Assembly: GCA_022772675.1 (NCBI GenBank)
Contig: JALEZW010000002.1
Span: 1-41,153, forward strand
Source: Agathobacter sp.
Lineage (GTDB): Bacteria > Bacillota > Clostridia > Lachnospirales > Lachnospiraceae
Reading direction: 5' to 3'
DNA length: 41,153 bases
In this document: piece after piece, positions 33,243 through 41,153 of the stretch
Position numbering within the stretch: position 1 is the stretch's first letter
Layout of the letters: every line of letters starts with the position of its first letter
Notes under the pieces: model-generated
The model's database searches: none
The model's input: only the letters and a program-made list of their open reading frames with translations
What the model was told of the DNA's origin: nothing
Made by a program: the position numbers and the translations under genes

Positions 33243-34736
33243 ATGCGGGAAAAGTATGAAAGCCTGTCGTTGGTTGTCCTTAAGGATCTGGCAAAGGCAA
33301 GAGGAATTAAGGGAATTTCGGCAATGAAAAAGAGTGATCTGATTGAGCGTATGCTTGAGGAGGATGAGAAGGACAAGGCAGATAAGCCGGCACCAAAGAA
33401 AGTGTACAGTGTGCATGCACAGACAGAGACTGAGGGGAAAAAACGCACGGGAAAAATTCGCCGTGAGGAACCGGCAGAAGAGGGGGAAAATAAGTCTGCT
33501 GCTTCCACTAATGGAACAGAAGCTTCTTCGCAGCCAAAACAGGATATGACATATGATACACGCACGGAAACGGATTCTGCTGCAATCAAGGAGGATATCG
33601 TGAATCTTGACAGCGGATATACCGCCAGTGGAATCTTAGAGGTAATGCCGGATGGATTCGGATTTATCCGGTGTGAAAACTACCTGCCGGGTGAGCACGA
33701 TGTATATGTGGCACCATCGCAGATTCGCAGATTTAATTTAAAGACCGGAGATATTGTGACAGGAAATACCAAGATTAAATCAGAGCGTGAGAAGTTTTCT
33801 GCTTTACTTTATGTGACCACTGTAAACGGTTATCATCCATCCGAGGCACAGAAACGGACAAGCTTTGAGGATCTGACTCCGATTTTCCCCAATAAGAGAC
33901 TGCGTATGGAACGTCCGGGAGGTTCCGTTGCCATGCGGGTTATGGATATTATTTCTCCCATTGGAAAGGGACAGCGTGGTATGATTGTTTCCCCGCCAAA
34001 GGCCGGTAAAACCACACTCTTAAAGGAAGTTGCAAAATCCGTAAAGACAAATAATCCGGAGATGCATCTCATTATCCTGCTGATTGATGAACGGCCGGAG
34101 GAAGTAACTGATATCAAGGAAGCGATTGAGGGGGAGAATGTAGAAGTTATTTATTCTACATTTGATGAAACTGCGGAGCATCACAAGAGAGTTTCTGAGA
34201 TGGTAATTGAGCGTGCCAAGCGTCTCGTGGAGCATAAGAAAGATGTTATGATTCTGCTTGACAGTATTACAAGACTGGCACGGGCATATAACCTGACCTG
34301 TACACCCAGTGGTCGTACCTTATCCGGTGGTCTGGATCCGGCGGCTCTCCATATGCCGAAGCGTTTCTTTGGTGCTGCCCGGAATATGAGAGAGGGCGGC
34401 AGTCTTACCATTCTTGCAACGGCCCTTGTGGATACGGGAAGTAAGATGGATGATGTGGTTTTCGAGGAATTTAAGGGAACCGGTAATATGGAACTTGTCC
34501 TTGACCGGAAGCTTTCCGAGAAGAGAATCTTCCCGGCTGTGGATATTGTGAAATCCGGAACCAGAAGAGATGACCTTCTTTTGGATGCCGATGAGCGTGA
34601 GGGCGTGGAAAATATGCGCCGGGCTTTAAACGGAATGCGTTCCGATGAGGCTGTGGAAAATATCCTGAACATGTTTTCCCATACCCGGACCAATGTGGAT
34701 TTTGTAAATTTGGTAAGAAAAAGCAGAATCTTATAA
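33243..34736 (+). CDS. rho: transcription termination factor Rho
   Basis: A 497-residue Rho, the hexameric RNA-dependent helicase that ends transcription. The N-terminal Rho_N helical part (about 8-40: LKDLAKARGIKGISAMKKSD) is followed by a 75-residue polar insert, the cold-shock-like RNA-binding domain (ILEVMPDGFGFIRCENYLPG, about 128-150), the Walker A VSPPKAGKTTLLKE (about 249-262), Walker B VMILLDSITRLARAYN and the C-terminal arginine-containing parts. The insert is longer than in E. coli, as in many Firmicutes. AAGGAG precedes the ATG; a TATAAT at 33137-33142 may be its -10 box. Confidence 0.97.
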   Translation: MREKYESLSLVVLKDLAKARGIKGISAMKKSDLIERMLEEDEKDKADKPAPKKVYSVHAQTETEGKKRTGKIRREEPAEEGENKSAASTNGTEASSQPKQDMTYDTRTETDSAAIKEDIVNLDSGYTASGILEVMPDGFGFIRCENYLPGEHDVYVAPSQIRRFNLKTGDIVTGNTKIKSEREKFSALLYVTTVNGYHPSEAQKRTSFEDLTPIFPNKRLRMERPGGSVAMRVMDIISPIGKGQRGMIVSPPKAGKTTLLKEVAKSVKTNNPEMHLIILLIDERPEEVTDIKEAIEGENVEVIYSTFDETAEHHKRVSEMVIERAKRLVEHKKDVMILLDSITRLARAYNLTCTPSGRTLSGGLDPAALHMPKRFFGAARNMREGGSLTILATALVDTGSKMDDVVFEEFKGTGNMELVLDRKLSEKRIFPAVDIVKSGTRRDDLLLDADEREGVENMRRALNGMRSDEAVENILNMFSHTRTNVDFVNLVRKSRIL

Positions 34737-34743
34737 TTTCCTA

Positions 34744-34772
34744 TTGCATTTGAAAAATAGCTATGTTACAAT
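34744..34772 (+). promoter_or_regulatory. promoter of rpmE
   Basis: TTGCAT (34744-34749), 17-bp spacer, TACAAT (34767-34772). It leaves a leader of about 120 bases before rpmE, containing a GTTTA/TAAAC stem (about 34783-34799), long enough for autoregulation by L31. Confidence 0.6.
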
Positions 34773-34900
34773 AAAAAAGCTGTTTATCGGGATGTAAACG
34801 GACGAACGTGTCACTCTTGCATTAAGTATCATATGCGAATCGGGTATACGGGTATAAAGAGTGAAAACATAAACAATACGATTTTAGAAGAGGTGAAAAA

Positions 34901-35101
34901 ATGAGAGAAGGAATCCATCCAGATTATTATCAGGCTACAGTTACCTGCAACTGCGGAAATACATTCGTTACAGGTTCTACAAAGCCGGAGATCCACGTAG
35001 AAATTTGTTCTAAGTGCCATCCATTCTATACTGGACAGCAGAAGGCTAACCAGGCTCGTGGACGTATTGAACAGTTCAACAAGAAGTATGGCATGAAATA
35101 G
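34901..35101 (+). CDS. rpmE: 50S ribosomal protein L31 (zinc-binding type)
   Basis: A 66-residue L31, a large-subunit surface protein. The opening [19 protein letters not shown] and the end NKKYGMK are typical. Four cysteines (C16, C18 and the pair in CSKCHPF, about 37 and 40) mark the zinc-holding form rather than the Zn-free paralogue made under zinc shortage. AGAGGTG lies before the ATG. Between rho and DUF1385, as in many Clostridia. Confidence 0.98.
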   Translation: MREGIHPDYYQATVTCNCGNTFVTGSTKPEIHVEICSKCHPFYTGQQKANQARGRIEQFNKKYGMK

Positions 35102-35122
35102 AATTGATGAGTTGCGTAAAAA

Positions 35123-35153
35123 GGTTGAGGCTGTGAAAGGTCTCAACTTTTTT
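35123..35153 (+). terminator. terminator of rpmE
   Basis: GTTGAG (35124-35129) pairs with CTCAAC (35142-35147), followed by six T residues. It lies 23 bp after the rpmE stop. Confidence 0.75.
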
Positions 35154-35209
35154 AAGTTTAAGGTAACTTTTCAGAAATAGAGTCGTTAGGTGACTCTGGG
35201 AGATATGAA

Positions 35210-36160
35210 ATGAAATATTCAGGAATTGGCGGGCAGGCGGTCATGGAAGGCGTGATGATGAAGAACGCTGACCGGTATGCCGTTGCTGTCCGTAAGCCCA
35301 ATCATGAGATCGATATAAAAGTTTCCGATTACAAGGGAACCTTAAAGAATGAAAAACTTCGAAATCTTCCCTTTGTGAGAGGAATTGTAAATTTCGTGGA
35401 GTCATTGATTCTTGGGATGAGTACCCTTATGTATTCCGCTTCTTTTTTTGAGGATGAAGAGGACGAGGAGGACAGGAAGAAAAAAGCGTCCATGACAAAG
35501 GAAGAACGAACCGCACTGGAAGCAAAAGAAAAGAAGCAGGAGAAGGCGTTAATGGGTGGAACAGTTGCATTTTCCATTGTATTTGCCGTACTGTTATTTT
35601 TCTGCCTTCCGTATTTTTTATCTGGATTTTTCCATAAGATCATAAAGTCTGCTGCGATTATTACCCTTTTGGAGGGGGGAATCCGTCTGGCAATTTTTAT
35701 CTTATATATTGAGGTAATCTCACTGACTCCGGATATTAAACGGGTATTTATGTATCATGGAGCAGAGCATAAATGTATCAACTGTATCGAGCATGGACTG
35801 GAGCTTAATGTGGAAAATGTAAGGAAAAGTTCCAGACAGCATAAGCGCTGTGGAACCAGTTTTCTTCTGATAGTAATGTTAATTTCCATCGTATTTTTTA
35901 TGTTTATCCGGGTGGATTCTAAGATACTGCAGCTTTTGCTCAGACTGCTCCTGATTCCGGTCATTGCAGGAACTGCCTACGAGTTTATTAGACTGGCGGG
36001 ACGCTACGATAACTGGTTTGTAAACCTTTTGAGTAAACCGGGGCTTTTGATGCAGAAAATGACAACCAGAGAGCCGGATGATGATATGATTGAGGTGGGA
36101 ATCGCCTCAGTGGAAGCTGTTTTTGACTGGAAAAAGTGGCAGAAGGAAGAGAACGTATGA
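35210..36160 (+). CDS. DUF1385 family membrane protein
   Basis: A 316-residue protein of the DUF1385 family, found in most Clostridia just upstream of prmC-prfA. The opening YSGIGGQAVMEGVMMKN is the family hallmark; EVISLTPDIKRVFMYHGAEH, then KCINCIEHG and the RCGTSFLL block are also typical. Three or four membrane helices lie at about 118-145, 155-175 and 215-260, with a charged Glu/Lys linker (about 80-112) before them. Function is unknown. Its TGA overlaps the prmC start (ATGA). A short AGAGTC/GACTCT hairpin (35179-35197) lies just before the ribosome-binding site. Confidence 0.9.
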   Translation: MKYSGIGGQAVMEGVMMKNADRYAVAVRKPNHEIDIKVSDYKGTLKNEKLRNLPFVRGIVNFVESLILGMSTLMYSASFFEDEEDEEDRKKKASMTKEERTALEAKEKKQEKALMGGTVAFSIVFAVLLFFCLPYFLSGFFHKIIKSAAIITLLEGGIRLAIFILYIEVISLTPDIKRVFMYHGAEHKCINCIEHGLELNVENVRKSSRQHKRCGTSFLLIVMLISIVFFMFIRVDSKILQLLLRLLLIPVIAGTAYEFIRLAGRYDNWFVNLLSKPGLLMQKMTTREPDDDMIEVGIASVEAVFDWKKWQKEENV

Positions 36161-36987
36161 CATATCGGGAAACGATTGCATCAGGAGAGAAAATCCTGAG
36201 TGAAGCAGGTATTGCAGATGCCAGAAATGATGCGTGGCTTTTGATGGCAATGGCATGTAAAATTGATCATACTTTTTACTATATGCACATGGATGAGGAA
36301 ATGCCGGAAGAATCGGAGCATGAGTTTGATGTGCTGATCAAAAAGCGTGCAGAACGTGTGCCCTTACAGTATATTACCGGAGAACAGGAATTCATGGGGC
36401 TTAAGTTCCGGGTAAATTCCAGTGTGCTGATTCCCAGACAGGATACGGAGACTCTTGTGGAGGAGGCACTTAAGGTGGCAAAACCGGGAATAAAGATCAT
36501 GGACATGTGTACCGGTTCCGGATGTGTGCTGATCAGTATTCTTAAGAATGTACATGACGCGGAAGGCTATGGTTACGATATTTCCAAGCAGGCCATCAAT
36601 GTGGCAAAGGAAAATGCAAAGATTAATGAGGTTGCAGCAATTTTTGAGCGGAGTAATCTGTTTGAGGATGTAGTAGATGAGAAATTTGATATGATCGTGT
36701 CAAATCCCCCTTATATCAGAAGTGGGGAGATTGATGGGCTGATGCCGGAAGTGTCCTGTTTTGAGCCGAGGGAGGCACTGGACGGAAAAGAAGACGGACT
36801 TTATTTTTACCGACAGATGATCGGGCAGTGCAGCAACAGGCTTACGGCTGAGGGATATCTTCTGTTTGAAATCGGATATGACCAGGGAGAGGAAGTATCT
36901 TCCATGATGAGAGAACATGGTTTTAAGGAGGTCAGTGTGATAAAGGATCTGACGGGAAATGACCGGGTTGTCAGAGGACACTTGTAG
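36157..36987 (+). CDS. prmC: peptide chain release factor N5-glutamine methyltransferase
   Basis: A 276-residue PrmC, which methylates the glutamine of the GGQ motif in release factors using SAM. The start at 36157 is taken because it overlaps the DUF1385 stop as ATGA; the longer frame runs inside that gene. The N-terminal helical substrate domain leads to QYITGEQEFMGLKF and the SAM fold IMDMCTGSGCVLISIL (about 112-127); NPPY is at about 183-186 in IVSNPPYIRSGE. Its substrate, RF1, is the next gene. Confidence 0.96.
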   Translation: MTYRETIASGEKILSEAGIADARNDAWLLMAMACKIDHTFYYMHMDEEMPEESEHEFDVLIKKRAERVPLQYITGEQEFMGLKFRVNSSVLIPRQDTETLVEEALKVAKPGIKIMDMCTGSGCVLISILKNVHDAEGYGYDISKQAINVAKENAKINEVAAIFERSNLFEDVVDEKFDMIVSNPPYIRSGEIDGLMPEVSCFEPREALDGKEDGLYFYRQMIGQCSNRLTAEGYLLFEIGYDQGEEVSSMMREHGFKEVSVIKDLTGNDRVVRGHL

Positions 36988-37071
36988 TGTCTGAATCAGG
37001 AATGAAAGAGAAAAGAGGGGCAAAATACCTTTTGACTCTCATATTATAAAAATGATAAGAAAGGGTATCTT

Positions 37072-38145
37072 ATGTTTGATAAATTAGAGGATCTGCTCCA
37101 CCACTATGAGGAGCTTATGAATACTTTGAGTGAGCCGGATGTGGCAAATGATCCAAAGCGGTTCCGGAAGTTGATGAAGGAACAGAGTGATTTACAGCCA
37201 ATCGTGGAAGCTTATAAAGAATACAAGCAGTGTAAGCAGAATATTGAGGACTCTCTTGCTATTCTGGATGAGGAATCCGATGAGGAAATGAGGGAGCTTG
37301 CCAAAGAGGAACTGAGTGATTCCAAGGCAAAGCTTGGGGAGCTGGAGCAGAAACTTAAGATTCTGCTTCTTCCTAAGGATCCAAACGATGATAAGAACGT
37401 TATTGTGGAAATCCGTGCAGGTGCCGGCGGCGAGGAAGCTGCTTTATTTGCGGCAGAAATTTACCGTATGTATGTCCATTATGCAGAGCGCAGAGGATGG
37501 AAAGTGGAAACTCTTGAGGCAGATGAGACCGGTATTGGCGGTATGAAATCCGTGAATTTCATGGTAACGGGGGACGGTGCATATTCCGTACTGAAATATG
37601 AGTCGGGAGTACACCGTGTACAGCGTGTGCCGGAGACAGAATCTCAGGGACGTATCCAGACATCAACCTGCAGTGTTGCAGTGATGCCGGAGGCTGAGGA
37701 TGTAGAAATTAACATTGATGAAAAGGATATCCGTATCGATGTTATGCGTGCATCCGGAAATGGTGGTCAGTGTGTCAATACAACGGATTCCGCTGTCCGC
37801 TTAACCCATTATCCCACCGGCATTGTAATCTACAGCCAGACGGAAAAGTCCCAGATCCAGAATAAGGAGAAGGCATTTGCATTACTGCGTACCAAGCTGT
37901 ACGATCTGGAACTGCAGAAAAAGCAGGATGCGGAGTCTGAGGAGCGGAGAAGCCAGATTGGTACGGGAGACCGTTCCGAGAAGATCCGTACCTACAATTT
38001 CCCACAGGGCCGGGTGACAGATCACAGAATTAACCTGACACTGTATAAGCTGGATAAGATTCTGGATGGAGATATTCAGGAGATTATCGACGCATGTATT
38101 GCAGCAGACCAGGCAAAAAAGCTGGCGAAGATGCAGGATAACTAA
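37072..38145 (+). CDS. prfA: peptide chain release factor 1
   Basis: A 357-residue RF1, which reads UAA and UAG and releases the finished peptide. The codon-recognition loop is the RF1-type VPETESQGR (PxT form, about 185-193), and the catalytic GGQ lies in [20 protein letters not shown] (about 226-245). The [15 protein letters not shown] block is present. The residue after GGQ is Cys instead of the common His (GGQHVN), a minor variant. Directly downstream of prmC. Confidence 0.97.
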   Translation: MFDKLEDLLHHYEELMNTLSEPDVANDPKRFRKLMKEQSDLQPIVEAYKEYKQCKQNIEDSLAILDEESDEEMRELAKEELSDSKAKLGELEQKLKILLLPKDPNDDKNVIVEIRAGAGGEEAALFAAEIYRMYVHYAERRGWKVETLEADETGIGGMKSVNFMVTGDGAYSVLKYESGVHRVQRVPETESQGRIQTSTCSVAVMPEAEDVEINIDEKDIRIDVMRASGNGGQCVNTTDSAVRLTHYPTGIVIYSQTEKSQIQNKEKAFALLRTKLYDLELQKKQDAESEERRSQIGTGDRSEKIRTYNFPQGRVTDHRINLTLYKLDKILDGDIQEIIDACIAADQAKKLAKMQDN

Positions 38146-38203
38146 TACACCGAAAATGGGTATTAGATAAGTGGAGTGAAGATTTGAAAATAAGGAGCAA
38201 AAA

Positions 38204-38803
38204 ATGGAACATATAACAAGAGATGCAGCATTTGAATTGCTGCGGAAATACAACAAGGATCCGTTTCATATCCAGCATGCACTTACTGTGGAGGCGGTGA
38301 TGAAATGGTTTGCGAGGGAACTGGGACACGGAGAAGATGAAGAGTACTGGGGAATCGTTGGACTTCTTCACGACATTGATTTTGAATTGTATCCGGCAGA
38401 ACACTGCCTGAAGGCACCGGAGCTTTTGCGGGAGGCAGGTGTCGGAGAGAATATCATTCATGCCGTTTGTTCTCACGGTTACGGAATCACTGTGGAATGT
38501 GGAACTACCATCGATGTAGAACCGGTGCATGAGATGGAAAAGGTGCTTTTTGCAACGGACGAACTTACCGGTCTGATCTGGGCAGCTGCTCTGATGCGCC
38601 CTTCTAAGAGTACGAAGGATATGGAACTGAAATCTCTTAAGAAAAAATATAAGAGCAAGGGTTTTGCTGCAGGCTGTTCCAGGGAGGTCATACAGCGTGG
38701 AGCAGACCAGCTGGGATGGGAACTGGACAAGCTTTTGTCCATGACCCTTGAAGCTATGGCAGCTTCAGAGGATACCATTTGTAAGGAAATGGAGAAGGTA
38801 TAG
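38204..38803 (+). CDS. HD-domain hydrolase-like protein
   Basis: A 199-residue protein with an HD-type metal-binding core: HIQHALTVEAVM (first His, about 25-29), GLLHDIDFELYP (HD pair, about 55) and the later His in HAVCSHGYG. The second half carries the conserved block FATDELTGLIWAAALMRPSK. This short HDIG-like branch is common in Firmicutes; the substrate, probably a nucleotide or phosphoester, is unknown. AGGAGC precedes the ATG. It closes the prfA group and is followed by a strong terminator. Confidence 0.88.
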   Translation: MEHITRDAAFELLRKYNKDPFHIQHALTVEAVMKWFARELGHGEDEEYWGIVGLLHDIDFELYPAEHCLKAPELLREAGVGENIIHAVCSHGYGITVECGTTIDVEPVHEMEKVLFATDELTGLIWAAALMRPSKSTKDMELKSLKKKYKSKGFAAGCSREVIQRGADQLGWELDKLLSMTLEAMAASEDTICKEMEKV

Positions 38804-38813
38804 AAAACAGAGA

Positions 38814-38847
38814 GGGCTATGCATATTTGCATAGCCCCGTTTTTTTT
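38814..38847 (+). terminator. terminator after the HD-protein gene
   Basis: GGGCTATGCA (38814-38823) and TGCATAGCCC (38828-38837) form a perfect 10-bp stem with a 4-base loop, followed by CG and eight T residues. The minus-strand gene ends at 38846 inside its tail. Confidence 0.92.
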
Positions 38848-39439
38848 ATTCGACTCGCTCTCTTATATAGTTTTCCAGCACCCGGATGGTTCCTTCAATC
38901 CCCAGAGGACTGCTGTTTATGCATAGGTCGTAAAGCCTTGAATCTCCCCATTTTGCATCGGAATGCCGGTTGTGGTACTGTTTTCTTTTGCGGTCGTGCC
39001 GGAGCATCTTGGCGATTGCTTTATTTTCCGGAAGATTAAAGTGTTCCATCACACGTTTAATTTTGTGCTGTCTTTCACCTGTGATGAAAATGGAAATCAG
39101 CTCCTCAAAATCTTTTAGAACTGTTTCTGCACAGCGTCCCACAATCACAAAGGATTCTCCTTCTTCCGCTTTTTTCCGGATAAAATCAAACTGATACTCT
39201 GCAATGATTTCCTCCATGGAATTGGTATGATTTCCCACTCGGCGGGAGAGCATATAATTCCGTGGCTTTTCATCGTATTTTTGAAGAACCTCCACGTCAA
39301 CATTCATGTTTTCTGCAATTTCATCCAGCATTCCCCGGTCGTAAAATTTAAGGTCGAGATCACGGGCAATGTTTTCAGCAATTTCGTGTCCGCCGCTGCC
39401 GAATTCGCGGCTGATGGAAATGATCATCTGTTTTTTCAT
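38846..39439 (-). CDS. cytidylate kinase-like family protein
   Basis: A 197-residue P-loop protein of the cytidylate kinase-like family (not the classical Cmk). The opening IISISREFGSGGHEIAENIA is the family signature, in which SREFGSGG holds the phosphate-binding loop; then FYDRGMLDEIAE and the arginine-rich lid RHDRKRKQYHNRHSDAKWGD are typical. Its substrate is not known. GGAGGGGG precedes the ATG. It lies 66 bp after the permease on the same strand, and the two are often paired, so an operon is likely. Confidence 0.9.
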   Translation of the reverse strand: MKKQMIISISREFGSGGHEIAENIARDLDLKFYDRGMLDEIAENMNVDVEVLQKYDEKPRNYMLSRRVGNHTNSMEEIIAEYQFDFIRKKAEEGESFVIVGRCAETVLKDFEELISIFITGERQHKIKRVMEHFNLPENKAIAKMLRHDRKRKQYHNRHSDAKWGDSRLYDLCINSSPLGIEGTIRVLENYIRERVE

Positions 39440-39505
39440 AAGATTTCCCCCTCCTTTTGTATCGCATGAATGAAAGTATCATGCAATGTCTGCCTGCGGC
39501 ATAGA

Positions 39506-40864
39506 TTAACAGTAACGTATGAAAATACATATCAGTGAAATGAAAATCACAATGAGTGTTGCAGGAACTGCAGTTTTGCAGTATTTTCCCCAGCCGATAA
39601 TATGTCCGTTTTTCGCGGCAACCGATGTGCCTACCACATTGGCGGATGCCCCGATGGGAGTGGCACTGCCACCGATATCGGTACCCATGGAAAGGGCCCA
39701 TGCCAATGTTGCCAGATCCACGCCCTGTGCAGCTGCAAGGCTTTTGATCACGGGAACCATGGTAGCAGCAAAGGGAATATTGTCCACTAATGCACTGGCC
39801 ATACCGGAAACCAGAATGATGATGGTAATCATCAGCTTGAAATTGCCATGGCTTACGGAACCGATCCATGCGGCAATCAGTTCCAGAATACCGGTTTTCT
39901 CCAGACCGCCTACTACGATAAAAAGTCCAATGAAGAAAAGGAGTGTTTTGTAATCCACCTTTTTCAGAAGCTTTATGGCATATTTTCCGGAGGTAACTAA
40001 TGTAACAGCTGCAATGACCGCTCCGATAAAGGCAACGGTAAAACCGGTCTGTGCATGAGTTACCAGCAAAATGACGGCACAGGCAAAGATGATACAGCTG
40101 ATAATAAAATCCTTTTTGTTTGTAATGGCTTCTCTGGGAGCCGGCATAGAGGCTGCCAGAGCTTTTATATCTTTCTGTACGGTAAGTTCTTTACGAAAGA
40201 CCAGAAGAAAATAAAAAACAATAAAAACCAGACTGATTGCAGCGATGACACCGGTGTTGGTGATAAAATCCCCAAAAGAGTATTTTAAGGAAGTTCCGAT
40301 AATGATATTTGGCGGATCTCCGCACATGGTTGCGGAACCACCCAGATTGGCACAGAAAATCTCAGATAATATCATAGGTACCGGGTTAAAGTTTAACAGT
40401 CTTGCCAGTTCAATCGTAACCGCTGCCAGAAACAGAATTACGGTAATGCTGTCAATAAACATGGCAAGCACAAAGGACATCAGCATAAATGACACAAACA
40501 AGGGAATTGTTTTATAGCGGACCAGCTTAGCTAAAAGCATGCAGAGCCAGCGGAAAAATCCGGCTTTTGCCATGCCCTCTACCATGATCATCATGCCGGC
40601 AATAAAGATAATTGTGGACCAGTTGATTCCCATTGTGGATTCTTCCGCACCTGCGGCTTCATACCAGAAATTTAATGTAAAAATGCTTTTCACATTTAAT
40701 GTTTCCAGTATGGCATTCCAGTCTTTCATGATAATGCCGAATACTCCAATCAGCGTGAAAGCACCACAGGCTAACGTTACATAGTGACGCTCAATCTTGT
40801 CCATTACAATAAGTAAAAACATAACAATAAATATTGTTACAGCTAAAATCCGGGCTCCCATCAT
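39506..40864 (-). CDS. ArsB/NhaD-type (SLC13-like) ion permease
   Basis: A 452-residue membrane protein with 10-12 helices of the ion-transporter superfamily that includes ArsB, NhaD and SLC13. Two inverted halves show the key loops: SATMCGDPPNIIIGTSLKYS (about 185) and GTDIGGSATPIGASANVVGT (about 410), with AMFIDSITVIL and ALVDNIPFAATMVPV as paired acid-containing helices. The substrate (anion or sodium/proton) cannot be told from sequence. The start at 40864 is chosen because GGAG lies 8 bases before it; the ATG at 40882 would put that site inside the gene. Confidence 0.9.
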   Translation of the reverse strand: MMGARILAVTIFIVMFLLIVMDKIERHYVTLACGAFTLIGVFGIIMKDWNAILETLNVKSIFTLNFWYEAAGAEESTMGINWSTIIFIAGMMIMVEGMAKAGFFRWLCMLLAKLVRYKTIPLFVSFMLMSFVLAMFIDSITVILFLAAVTIELARLLNFNPVPMILSEIFCANLGGSATMCGDPPNIIIGTSLKYSFGDFITNTGVIAAISLVFIVFYFLLVFRKELTVQKDIKALAASMPAPREAITNKKDFIISCIIFACAVILLVTHAQTGFTVAFIGAVIAAVTLVTSGKYAIKLLKKVDYKTLLFFIGLFIVVGGLEKTGILELIAAWIGSVSHGNFKLMITIIILVSGMASALVDNIPFAATMVPVIKSLAAAQGVDLATLAWALSMGTDIGGSATPIGASANVVGTSVAAKNGHIIGWGKYCKTAVPATLIVIFISLICIFIRYC

Positions 40865-40966
40865 AGCAGTTATCTCCTTCAATAAATACTGTTGTTACGG
40901 TATAACTTGACGAAACAGTAACAGGCAATAAGCACCTGTATATGCTTGACGCATGTTTCTAATAAA

Positions 40967-40996
40967 ATTATACTATAAAATACAATACATATTCAA
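40967..40996 (-). promoter_or_regulatory. promoter of the permease-kinase operon
   Basis: On the minus strand TTGAAT (40996-40991) and TATAAT (40972-40967) are 18 bp apart, about 100 bp before the permease start codon. Confidence 0.65.
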
Positions 40997-41052
40997 TGGT
41001 TAAAAGAAATAAGGGCCGCGTAATTTTACCTTCGGAAAAAATAGGATAGAGC

Positions 41053-41151
41053 TCACCAACGATGCACTGACAAAGTATCATGCATAGACTTGATGGTTAC
41101 ACTATACTCTTTTCTTGCTTCAATTGCAATACCGCCCCTTGGGGCATACTT
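41053..41151 (-). CDS. possible 3' end of a gene entering from the right (partial)
   Basis: On the minus strand one frame is open from the window edge to TGA at 41055-41053 and reads KYAPRGGIAIEARKEYSVTI, then KSMHDTLSVHRW. Only 32 codons are visible and I do not recognise the family. The other two frames have stops within this stretch. It could equally be chance; nothing else is seen in 40997-41153. Confidence 0.25.
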   Translation of the reverse strand, partial: KYAPRGGIAIEARKEYSVTIKSMHDTLSVHRW

Positions 41152-41153
41152 CT

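Noticed and set aside
37072-38145. Unusual codon-recognition tripeptide (PET) and GGQC in release factor 1
   Set aside because: PxT with Glu in the middle is a common RF1 form, and the GGQ itself is intact; the Cys after GGQ is a minor variation.

Overview
The window looks like a stretch of a Lachnospiraceae-type (Clostridia, Firmicutes) chromosome. This rests on pyruvate:ferredoxin oxidoreductase, a CBS/DRTGG family II pyrophosphatase, a DUF4364 regulator, a DUF4130/radical-SAM pair, the rho-rpmE-DUF1385-prmC-prfA cluster, purine-rich Shine-Dalgarno sites and Gram-positive promoters. The genus cannot be fixed from sequence reading alone. I saw no rRNA, tRNA or CRISPR array.

Layout. (1) 1-6.47 kb is a scrapyard of mobile-element pieces: a P-loop-less ParA fragment in an AT-rich operon with an unknown protein and a HEPN-like protein; a small serine recombinase; an XRE regulator; a small DUF6809-like protein; a secreted BspA-type leucine-rich-repeat protein next to a Big_2-like tail; a 5'-truncated ArdC-like metallopeptidase; a cut YqaJ nuclease joined to another fragment; and the last 75 residues or so of an EamA permease. 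(2) 6.5-10.1 kb holds a damage-controlled unit: a promoter with two LexA boxes drives the rSAM_link_UDG radical SAM protein and its DUF4130 partner, followed by a small protein and truA. (3) 10.2-13.0 kb carries a secreted type I pullulanase on the minus strand. (4) 13.3-15.9 kb is an accessory patch with a broken PDDEXK_4 nuclease gene, a stub of an XRE gene, a pair of tiny genes and a tandem array of 53-bp hairpin repeats, each containing a 13-codon mini-ORF. (5) 15.9-18.0 kb holds hisH-hisF-ung; 18.1-18.9 kb an orphan FliD-like protein; 19.0-20.6 kb a YbiT-like ABC-F protein. (6) 20.9-24.5 kb is nifJ (PFOR), and 24.7-25.5 kb a coiled-coil tail-anchored protein. (7) 25.6-30.4 kb holds CBS-PPase, dapF, murE, a strongly structured 180-nt intergenic element and a flavin-reductase-like gene. 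(8) 33.0-30.5 kb on the minus strand is an overlapping operon of malic enzyme, TIGR01212 radical SAM and DUF4364. (9) 33.2-38.8 kb is rho, rpmE, DUF1385, prmC, prfA and an HD protein. (10) 40.9-38.8 kb on the minus strand is an ArsB/NhaD-type permease and a cytidylate-kinase-like protein.

Most of 15.9-41 kb is ordinary core genome: amino acid and cell-wall synthesis (hisHF, dapF, murE with the meso-DAP-type DNPR motif), anaerobic carbon metabolism (nifJ, malic enzyme, pullulanase) and translation or transcription termination (prfA, prmC, rpmE, rho). The most unusual signals are the mini-ORF/hairpin array at 15.43-15.69 kb, the structured RNA-like element at 29.68-29.84 kb, the paired LexA boxes before the radical SAM/DUF4130 genes, and the ParA-unknown-HEPN operon at the left edge.
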